Assembly: GCA_031263295.1 (NCBI GenBank)
Contig: JAISGC010000030.1
Coordinates: forward strand, 1 to 6,528
Reading direction: 5' to 3'
DNA: 6,528 nucleotides
Origin: Rickettsiales bacterium
GTDB taxonomy: Bacteria; Pseudomonadota; Alphaproteobacteria; Rs-D84
Shown piece after piece: positions 1-6,528 of the stretch. The notes beneath the pieces were generated by a model. That model saw nothing but the letters and a program-made list of their open reading frames with translations. It had not been told where the DNA came from and searched no databases. A program made the position numbers and the translations under genes. How positions within the stretch are numbered: position 1 is the stretch's first letter; the number at the start of each line of letters is the position of its first letter.

Positions 1-856
1 CGAAGGATTCCGCGAATCCGTTTATCGGCAGATACTTGCTGCGCAATGAAATGTGAACCAAAGGCTCGCCCGCGTCCAGCTCCTTGAATATGACCGACGC
101 GTCGATTTCCTTCACCGCCAGAATGTTCGCGTGCAGCCATCCGGTCTCGCGGTGCGGCCGGTCGCCCTCGCTGTTTTTCTTGACCGAAAAAGTAGTGTAT
201 CCGATTTTTTTATTTTCGGAAAAAAGCGTCCGCGCCAGCGTCTCGGCGTTGTTCAGAAATGTAGTCATCGGCCGCTCGTTCAGGCGCCGCGCGATCCAGT
301 CCTGGCGCGCGCCCTTCTCCATCATCAGCGCGGCCAGCCGCAGAGTCGCCCCCGTGGTGTAGTCGTGGACGAAGCCGCCCGTGTCGGTGTAGATTCCGGT
401 GTATAGAAACTTCGCTATGTCGGCCGTGATTTCCCAATCGTTTTCAATCGCGATGTTCGCGATGATTTCGCAGGTCGCCGATGTTTGCAGAATTATATTT
501 TCGCCGTCAAGCGGAACGCTGTTCGGATGATGATCGATTTTCAGACGCGCTTTGGCGTTCGCGATTATGGCGCGCGCGTCGTCGTCGACCTGAACATTTA
601 TATCCGCGGTGTCGAGCACTATGGCCAGGTCGAAGATTTGCTCTTTCAGGTCGCTCGCTTTTTTCAGCCACCATCCGCCGGACATAAAGCGGAGGTTGTC
701 CGGGATGACGCCCTCGTGCGCGAGAATCGGATCTTTGTTAAAAACATTGCGGATGAAATGCCCCATGGCCAGCACCGCGCCCAAGGCGTCGCCGTCAAGA
801 TTTTTGTGCGCGATAATTACAATCGTCTCTGCGTTTTTTATAAGGTCATTTAACAT
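1..856 (-). CDS. nrnA: DHH-family oligoribonuclease / pAp phosphatase NrnA (3' end cut off by window)
   Basis: I translated this minus-strand gene by hand: 285 codons are visible and it stays open to the window edge. NrnA enzymes are cytoplasmic, metal-dependent phosphoesterases that degrade 2-5 nt RNAs and dephosphorylate 3'-phosphoadenosine 5'-phosphate. The DHH-domain motifs appear in order: AHKNLDGDALGA (residues 16-27, metal-binding Asp21 and Asp23), LDTAD (81-85), IDHHPNS (107-113, the signature DHH) and YTGIYTDTGGF (152-162, Asp158). Near the visible end is SLRSK, which opens the DHHA1 domain. The glycine-rich GGGH segment that normally follows is outside the window; family members run about 310-330 residues, so roughly 30-40 are missing. 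The ATG at 854-856 has AAGGA (864-868) 7 nt upstream and lies inside the end of era, overlapping it by 11 nt, so translational coupling is likely. A RecJ-like DHH protein of other function is the alternative, but length and motif spacing favour NrnA. Confidence 0.85.
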   Translation of the reverse strand, partial: MLNDLIKNAETIVIIAHKNLDGDALGAVLAMGHFIRNVFNKDPILAHEGVIPDNLRFMSGGWWLKKASDLKEQIFDLAIVLDTADINVQVDDDARAIIANAKARLKIDHHPNSVPLDGENIILQTSATCEIIANIAIENDWEITADIAKFLYTGIYTDTGGFVHDYTTGATLRLAALMMEKGARQDWIARRLNERPMTTFLNNAETLARTLFSENKKIGYTTFSVKKNSEGDRPHRETGWLHANILAVKEIDASVIFKELDAGEPLVHISLRSKYLPINGFAESF

Positions 857-1730
857 AGCTCAATCCTTGCTCTTCGTATCTCTCCGGCGAGTTTTCCCAA
901 TCCTCGACGCGGACGAATAGTTTCAGGCGCGCGTTCACGCCCCATTCGTCCTGAATCTCGCGCCGGGCCTCGGTGCCGATTTGCTTCAACTGCTCGCCGC
1001 CCTTGCCGATGATTATTTTTTTATGCCCGTCGGATTTTACGAAAATAGTCTGCGCGATTTCGAGAACTCCGTCGGCGTCGGTGTCGATTTTATCGGTCGA
1101 GATGTGAATGTGATAGGGCAGTTCCTGGTGCAGAAACTTGTATATTTTCTCGCGCGTTATTTCGGCCAGCCACAGGCCGTCGGGCACATCGACCAAATCC
1201 TTGGCGTCGAACAAATACGGATGCTCGGGCATCGCCGCCGCGAGCGCCGCCAGCATCGGTTCTATGCCTTGGCCCTTTGCGGCCGAGATAAAAAATATTT
1301 CGTCGAACTTGGCCAGTTCCGACAATTCCTGCGCCACCGGTAGCAAATCGTTTTTGGAAACCGCATCGACTTTATTTATCGCGGCGAAAATATTTTTCGC
1401 CGGCAGAATCTTCGCAATATCCCGAATGGTTTCCGTAATCCCATGCGTCGCGTCAACCAGCAGCACGACGGCGTCCGCATCCGACATAGAATCCGTCGCG
1501 GCCTTGACCATCGCTCGGTCCAGCCTGCGCGCCGCCTTAAAAATCCCGGGCGTGTCTACGAACACCAATTGCGTCTCGCCAATCATTTTGACCGCGCGCA
1601 GTTGCGTCCGCGTGGTCTGAACCTTGTGCGAAACTATCGCGGCCTTGCGGCCCATAATATGATTCAGCAATGTGGACTTGCCCGCATTCGTGGGCCCGAC
1701 AATCGCAACAAATCCGGATTTTTCGCTCAT
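846..1730 (-). CDS. era: GTPase Era
   Basis: This 294-residue protein has the length and layout of Era, the essential GTPase that binds the 3' end of 16S rRNA and assists 30S subunit maturation. The G-domain motifs are G1 GPTNAGKST (12-20), a switch I region around VQTTRTQ (37-43), G3 DTPG (59-62), G4 NKVD (119-122) and G5 SAAK (149-152). The KH RNA-binding domain follows, with its GKGG loop at 242-245 and the GTEAR stretch typical of Era after it. G1 has Pro and Thr transposed relative to the common GRPNVGKST form; the lysine and serine that contact phosphate are kept. The ATG at 1728-1730 has a weak AGGA 7 nt upstream (1738-1741). The gene is first in a two-gene unit with nrnA and diverges from the DUF218-like gene across 60 bp. 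Identification is firm. Confidence 0.97.
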   Translation of the reverse strand: MSEKSGFVAIVGPTNAGKSTLLNHIMGRKAAIVSHKVQTTRTQLRAVKMIGETQLVFVDTPGIFKAARRLDRAMVKAATDSMSDADAVVLLVDATHGITETIRDIAKILPAKNIFAAINKVDAVSKNDLLPVAQELSELAKFDEIFFISAAKGQGIEPMLAALAAAMPEHPYLFDAKDLVDVPDGLWLAEITREKIYKFLHQELPYHIHISTDKIDTDADGVLEIAQTIFVKSDGHKKIIIGKGGEQLKQIGTEARREIQDEWGVNARLKLFVRVEDWENSPERYEEQGLSYVK

Positions 1731-1790
1731 TGCGGAATCCTAGCATAAAAAGTTGCAACTGCAAATAAATATGCTAGTCTTTTCGGCATC
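1731..1790. promoter_or_regulatory. Divergent promoter region with dyad symmetry between era and the DUF218-like gene
   Basis: This 60-bp spacer must hold the start signals for both genes unless they are read from farther upstream. The octamer TATGCTAG occurs once on each strand, at 1770-1777 (plus) and 1740-1747 (minus). It lies 13 nt before the plus-strand ATG and 9 nt before the era ATG. The two copies are symmetric about 1758.5, and an inner dyad TTGCA/TGCAA (1753-1757 and 1760-1764) has the same centre. TATGCT resembles a -10 box (TANNNT). No good -35 lies at 16-18 nt in either direction. If these are the -10 boxes, both mRNAs have leaders under about 10 nt. That would exclude the weak AGGA before era and fits the lack of any Shine-Dalgarno before the plus-strand gene. 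The symmetry is seen; the promoter role is inferred. Confidence 0.5.
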
Positions 1791-2801
1791 ATGGAAAAAC
1801 GCAAAAAATTATCACTTCCCGGCTCGGGAAAATACGCCGACTTTTTACTGGACGGAATGCGCGCAGAAGACACCGCGAATGTCGATGCCTCCGGCAAGAC
1901 CCTGATCGCATTGGGCAGTCCGTTTGCGAGCGTCATCGCGCATGAAATCGCCCGGCATAATCCCGAACGCATCATACTGACCGGCGGGCACAGCCCCGAA
2001 TTCCGGCATTTTATCGAAGGCCGCGGGATTCACTTTCTCGAACGCGCGAACTGGAAGGCGCTCGGAATAACCAGCCGGGCATACGAGCCGATGCTCGAAG
2101 AAAGCGAGCCGGTATCGGAGAAAATCTCGCGCCATCTTTCGATGATGCCGCATGCAAAAATCGCGTGGACGGAAAAATATTCGCAGTCGACTTATGAGAA
2201 TCTTCTGGCGGTGCTCAGGTCCGGATTGCGGCCGGACCGCGTGGTTTTATTGGTTCACGAATTGTCGGCATTGCGGGCGATTTTGACCGCGCGGCATCTG
2301 TTGCGCAATTCGCAGATCGAGGCGATAACTTTCCGCCTGCCCGCGCATAATAATTTGTATCAAAGCGTGATGGCCAAATCCGAGTTTTACAATCTTGCGA
2401 GATACGGCATGAAATGGGACTATATAAAAGGCGTTATGTCCGATTATTGGGCGCCGCAAGATCCGGAGACAAACGCGGCAATTGATTTTCTGACCTCGGC
2501 GGAATATCACTTCGCGGACGACTCGCGGCGCATCGCGTTCGACAAGTTCAGCGGCGGCGCCATGTTCGACGGAAAAGATTTCGCCGGGGATTTCCTGGCC
2601 TCGGTCGACGCATTGGCGCCCGCGCTCAAATTCGCGGACAAGAAATGGCTGCTGGATAAAAAGCAGTGGGACCCGGAGCAGAAATACGACGGCGAATATG
2701 CGCGCCTCTACGCGGCGATGGCGATACTATCGGGCGGCTTCGAGCTGGACGCGAAGACGCGGGAGAGGTTGGAAATATTCCAGAATAAAAGACAACATTA
2801 A
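1791..2801 (+). CDS. DUF218/YdcF-like cytoplasmic protein with long C-terminal region
   Basis: This 336-residue protein is assigned only at the broad family level. The N-terminal half follows the pattern of the DUF218 (YdcF/SanA/ElyC) Rossmann-like domain: a beta strand with LIALGSP (38-44), then RIILTGGHS (60-68), then SQSTYENL (131-138), matching the family's Ser-x-x-Thr-x-Glu-Asn site, then a strand and helix at about 150-170 with RVVLLVHELSALRAILTARH, where DUF218 proteins usually have a strand followed by H-x-x-R. Unlike SanA and ElyC it has no signal peptide or membrane segment, so it should be cytoplasmic, like YdcF. Residues from about 200 to 336 form an extra region, rich in charged and aromatic residues, that I do not recognise. 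The exact reaction is unknown even for most of the family. It is a single gene, divergent from era and convergent with murF, and no Shine-Dalgarno is visible before its ATG. Confidence 0.6.
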   Translation: MEKRKKLSLPGSGKYADFLLDGMRAEDTANVDASGKTLIALGSPFASVIAHEIARHNPERIILTGGHSPEFRHFIEGRGIHFLERANWKALGITSRAYEPMLEESEPVSEKISRHLSMMPHAKIAWTEKYSQSTYENLLAVLRSGLRPDRVVLLVHELSALRAILTARHLLRNSQIEAITFRLPAHNNLYQSVMAKSEFYNLARYGMKWDYIKGVMSDYWAPQDPETNAAIDFLTSAEYHFADDSRRIAFDKFSGGAMFDGKDFAGDFLASVDALAPALKFADKKWLLDKKQWDPEQKYDGEYARLYAAMAILSGGFELDAKTRERLEIFQNKRQH

Positions 2802-2805
2802 AGCG

Positions 2806-2928
2806 TTGTCACCCCGCGGCTTGACCGCGGGGCCCAGGTAATAACGAACGCGCGAAGCGCGACATAATAAAGTGCTCGCTGCGCTCGCCGATTTACCTGG
2901 GTCCCGCGGTCAAGCCGCGGGATGACAA
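2806..2928. repeat. Long inverted repeat with nested hairpins (extragenic palindromic element)
   Basis: Two 36-nt arms, 2806-2841 and 2893-2928, are inverted copies with 34 of 36 positions matching; the differences correspond to 2812 and 2832 in the left arm. Each arm holds its own GC-rich hairpin: CCCCGCGG/CCGCGGGG around CTTGA (2812-2832) and CCCGCGG/CCGCGGG around TCAAG (2903-2921). The 51-nt spacer has a further hairpin, CGCGC-GAA-GCGCG (2849-2861). The core GTCATCCCGCGG...CCGCGGGA resembles dispersed palindromes known from Alphaproteobacteria such as Rickettsia and from some candidate-phylum genomes. It starts 4 nt after the DUF218-like stop codon and fills most of the convergent spacer. 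No target-site duplication or open reading frame is evident, so it is REP- or MITE-like rather than an insertion sequence. Confidence 0.85.
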
Positions 2929-2960
2929 AAAATTGCTTTGCAATTTTTTGTTTTGGTTTT
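2925..2960 (+). terminator. Putative rho-independent terminator, possibly bidirectional
   Basis: A perfect 12-bp stem, 2925-2936 with 2940-2951, closes a TTT loop (2937-2939). It is followed by a T-rich tail through about 2960 on the plus strand, suiting termination of the DUF218-like transcript. The stem is AT-rich, with runs of six A and six T in its arms, so it is weaker than a classical terminator. Its first four bases are shared with the right arm of the large inverted repeat, so the two structures compete or stack. The minus-strand copy also begins with A-rich and ends with T-rich sequence, so it could stop murF transcription arriving from the other side. The hairpin is seen; the function is inferred. 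Confidence 0.6.
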
Positions 2961-2971
2961 GACTCTGGAAT

Positions 2972-4521
<1,550 letters not shown>

Positions 4522-4525
<4 letters not shown>

Positions 4526-5685
4526 TTGAACACCTTTGATGCGCTTTGTTTCAGGTCGATGTTGGTCGCGTCGAAGTTAGTGTTCGCCAGAATCGTCTCG
4601 ACCAATTCGGGGTAGTTCATTTTATGCTCGGATTTGGCCCAGAGATAGAACGCGAACGCGCCCGGGATCGGATTGATTTCGTTCAGCCATATTTCGCGGC
4701 CGTCCGAAATAAAATCGATGCGGGGCGTTCCAGTCGCGCCGAGTTCGGCAAAAATACGCGCGGCATCATCGCGAATCTGCGCCTCGTCGGACGCCGACAA
4801 ATCGGGCGAAAAGATGCGCCGCGATTCAATCAATTGCCAGCTCGGCATAGCGGCGACCGCGCCCTTTTTCATTCCCTTTTTCTTTGCGCCGTCGGCCAAG
4901 TATTTATCCGCGAAGGTCAGCATCTGACCCTTGGGCGCTGGTTTTTCAATCGCGCTTGTGATTATCTCGCCCGATTTATTTTTCATAACGGCGATGTTGT
5001 ATTCGACCAGGTTTTCGACGAAAGGCTCCGCGATGCAATCGTCGCCGAGCTTGAATATTTCAACGACCGCGGCCTCCAATTCAGCCGCGTTCGCGCATTT
5101 GTGAATCCCGACGGAACTTCCCAACGACAGCGGCTTTGCCATAACCGGGAACGGCAACGCGAAGTCGTTCAACAATTTTTTCACATCGTAAAAGTCCGCG
5201 CGCGGACGCCGCAACAAGACATCGTCCAAAACTTTTATTCCAATCGCGCGGCAAATATCTTTCGTGATTTTTTTATCCATCGATGCCGCCGAAGCCAAGA
5301 CCGACGCGCCCGTGAACGGAATACCAGCCGCCTGGAACAGCCCCTGCCATCCGCCGCTCTCGCCGTCCGCTCCGTGGAACGCCAGGAACGCCGCGTCGAA
5401 GGCAATATTTTTCTTGAACATTCCAAAGCGCGTGCGCAAAACCGGATATGTTTCGCCGACGGGAATGACGACCTCGGTCAATTGCGATTCCGAAAACTCC
5501 TGCACCGGATAGAACTTTATGTTCATAAGTTGCGGCCCGATAAACATCCGCCCGACCTTGTTGACATAAACCGGAATGGCCTCGTATTTGGTCGGGTCCA
5601 GCACCTGGCAAACCTGCAATCCGGTCAGCACCGACACATCGTGCTCGTAAGATTTGCCGCCGAAAAACACCGCTATTTTTTGCAA
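4522..5685 (-). CDS. ddl: D-alanine--D-alanine ligase (TTG start)
   Basis: This 387-residue ATP-grasp enzyme joins two D-alanines in the cytoplasm for the peptidoglycan stem peptide. Motifs from the chosen start are GGKSYEHDVS (9-18, catalytic Glu14), HGADGESG (104-111, usually HGxxGEDG), FTGASVLASAASMDK (124-138), AKPLSLGSSVGI (183-194, ATP-binding Lys184 and the glycine/serine loop), RIDF and NEINPIPG (335-342, metal-binding Glu and Asn; most Ddl proteins have NEINTxPG). The region around DKYLADGAKKKGMKKG, where the flexible omega loop sits, is longer than usual and lysine-rich. Start choice: TTG at 5683-5685 has a strong AAGGAG (5692-5697) 6 nt upstream and puts the first family strand at residue 3. 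An ATG at 5719-5721 would add 12 residues containing the ribosome binding site itself and is rejected. The stop overlaps the murF start by 4 nt. Confidence 0.93.
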
Positions 5686-5732
5686 TTGAAACTCCTTCGA
5701 TTGTGTGCAATCATAAAACAAAAGGACCCGCT
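5686..5732. promoter_or_regulatory. Divergent spacer between ddl and the hydrolase gene
   Basis: These 47 bp separate two start codons on opposite strands and must hold, or lie beside, both promoters. For ddl, TATGAT on the minus strand (5710-5715) is a good -10 match and would give a leader of about 18 nt that keeps the AAGGAG. No clear -35 was found for it. For the hydrolase, TTGAAA (5686-5691) with AATCAT 17 nt later (5709-5714) is a weak plus-strand candidate. The hydrolase Shine-Dalgarno is AAAGGA (5721-5726). A small dyad, GATTG/CAATC around TGTG (5699-5712), covers the ddl -10 and could be an operator. Promoter roles are inferred. Confidence 0.45.
5692..5697 (-). promoter_or_regulatory. 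Shine-Dalgarno site that sets the ddl start
   Basis: AAGGAG on the minus strand lies 6 nt before the TTG at 5683-5685. It is the best Shine-Dalgarno match in the window and argues for the TTG over the upstream in-frame ATG. Confidence 0.85.
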
Positions 5733-6350
5733 ATGCAAATAATATATCTTCCCGGCTGGCTGAATCCGGCCGCGGCGTTGGCGCCGATTGCGGACATCGT
5801 GGGCGGCGACGCGCAGATGCTTGATTTTCCGACGGATGCGGTGCGCAGCGTCGCGGACTTTGCGGACTGGGTCGCGGCGCAAATTGACGCGCCCGCGTTC
5901 ATAGTCGGGCATTCGTTCGGCGGCAAAGTCGCGGTCGCGCTGGCCGCTCGGCATCCGGATATTGTGCGCGGGATTTTCGTTGTGTCGGGCAGCAATCGCG
6001 GGCGCTGGATTTTCCGCGCATTGCGGCCATTGATAAAACTGGCCAAGGCGATGGGCTTTTCGGGCGCGCGATTTCGCGCGTCGGACTATTCGCAAAGTTC
6101 TGAAATTATGAAAAAGAATATGGCGCGGACGCTCGACTTTAATATTATGCCGCTTGCGCACAAGATAAAATGCCCGGCGACATTTATCTATGGCGCGAAC
6201 GACAGGACGACGCGGCCGACGCTCGGGCGCAAACTCGCGCGCGCGACCGGCGGGAGATTTTTCGAGTTGCCGGGATATAATCACAATTCGATAATCACGG
6301 ACGGCGCGTGGCAGGTCGGTGCGATTGTGAGGGGTGGGTTGGGGGAGTAA
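5733..6350 (+). CDS. Small alpha/beta-fold hydrolase
   Basis: This 205-residue protein has a plausible catalytic triad of the alpha/beta-hydrolase fold: nucleophile elbow GHSFGG with Ser61, acid Asp157 in YGANDRTTRP, and His184 in GYNHNS. The first strand, IIYLPGW (3-9), carries the usual oxyanion-loop glycine. There is no signal peptide, so it should be cytoplasmic; the region at about 90-130 is a short cap rich in basic residues. The substrate (ester, thioester, amide or peptide) cannot be told from sequence. The ATG at 5733-5735 is chosen because AAAGGA (5721-5726) lies 6 nt upstream; an ATG at 5703 would add ten polar residues before the first strand. The gene is divergent from ddl-murF, so shared regulation or a cell-wall role is possible but unproven. 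Confidence 0.85.
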   Translation: MQIIYLPGWLNPAAALAPIADIVGGDAQMLDFPTDAVRSVADFADWVAAQIDAPAFIVGHSFGGKVAVALAARHPDIVRGIFVVSGSNRGRWIFRALRPLIKLAKAMGFSGARFRASDYSQSSEIMKKNMARTLDFNIMPLAHKIKCPATFIYGANDRTTRPTLGRKLARATGGRFFELPGYNHNSIITDGAWQVGAIVRGGLGE

Positions 6351-6353
6351 AAA

Positions 6354-6522
6354 ATTACGGAGAGCATTCCGCGTGGTGTTCCCCTCCTTTGGAGGGGTGC
6401 CGCCCGAAGGGCGGCGGGGTGGTGCTTGTCGCAGGTAGTGCCGGTCTTCGCCACCACCCCGCCCGGCGTCGCCGGGCCCCCCTCCCAATGAGGGGTCCAC
6501 CACGCGGCATGCGCTCCGTAAT
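6354..6522. repeat. 169-bp palindromic element with two 71-nt inverted arms
   Basis: Arms at 6354-6424 and 6452-6522 are inverted copies of equal length with about 57 of 71 positions matching and no gaps; the spacer is 27 nt (6425-6451). Each arm contains two hairpins. In the left arm these are CCCCTCC-TTT-GGAGGGG (6381-6397) and GCCGCCC-GAA-GGGCGGC (6399-6415); the right arm has equivalent ones. Between the arms, three base pairs of the second hairpin differ on both sides so that pairing is kept. The element starts 3 nt after the hydrolase stop codon. It has no obvious target-site duplication and no credible coding sequence. GC-rich palindromes of this general look are dispersed in many bacterial genomes, so it is probably a MITE- or REP-like repeat and may also act as a transcript end. 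Confidence 0.8.
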
Positions 6523-6528
6523 GTTGTA

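Noticed and set aside
5719..5721. Upstream ATG as the ddl start
   Set aside because: It would place the AAGGAG ribosome binding site inside the coding sequence and add 12 polar residues before the first family strand.
4546..5742. A 398-codon open frame on the plus strand, antisense to ddl
   Set aside because: It mirrors the ddl coding frame, is rich in Arg, Gln and His, shows no motif, and runs past the ddl start. The minus-strand reading has all the Ddl motifs.
5673..6503. A 276-codon minus-strand open frame across the hydrolase and the 3' palindrome
   Set aside because: It is antisense to a gene with a clear Ser-Asp-His triad and continues through the palindrome. Its Arg/Pro-rich composition is typical of a shadow frame.
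6354..6522. Insertion sequence or integron attachment site
   Set aside because: There is no transposase or integrase and no target-site duplication. The 27-nt spacer cannot code, so only a MITE- or REP-like call is supported.

Overview
This window carries six protein-coding genes and almost no spare DNA. Five can be tied to known families and one is assigned only to a broad domain family. They form two minus-strand pairs, era-nrnA (1-1730) and ddl-murF (2972-5685), and two plus-strand single genes, a DUF218/YdcF-like protein (1791-2801) and an alpha/beta hydrolase (5733-6350). Within each pair the genes overlap (11 nt and 4 nt), which suggests co-transcription and translational coupling.

Organism: a bacterium with compact, overlapping genes, moderately GC-rich coding DNA and standard use of TGA as a stop (era and ddl both end in TGA). 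Three traits hint at a small-genome candidate-phylum bacterium of the Patescibacteria/CPR type: a Mur ligase with a membrane N-terminus, an NrnA-type DHH nuclease, and palindromic extragenic repeats. Similar repeats also occur in Alphaproteobacteria. The placement is a low-confidence inference; no marker here settles it.

Layout: 1-856 is the 5' part of nrnA, cut by the window edge. 846-1730 is era. 1731-1790 is a 60-bp divergent spacer with dyad symmetry. 1791-2801 is the DUF218-like gene. 2802-2971 is a convergent spacer filled by a 36-nt inverted repeat and a hairpin terminator. 2972-4525 is murF-like, with a 7-nt tandem repeat inside it. 4522-5685 is ddl, starting at TTG. 5686-5732 is a second divergent spacer. 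5733-6350 is the hydrolase. 6354-6522 is a 169-bp element made of two 71-nt inverted arms. No tRNA, rRNA, CRISPR array or transposase gene was seen.

Function: Ddl makes D-Ala-D-Ala and MurF joins it to the UDP-MurNAc-tripeptide, so this pair is the last cytoplasmic branch of peptidoglycan precursor synthesis. Era (30S maturation) and NrnA (degradation of very short RNAs) form an RNA-metabolism pair. The most interesting point is the heptanucleotide repeat in the membrane-anchor part of murF. Loss of one copy would place a TGA stop overlapping an in-frame ATG (TGATG) just before the ligase domain, a possible switch between anchored and soluble enzyme. The second is the 3' palindromic element, whose hairpins show paired compensatory base differences between its arms.
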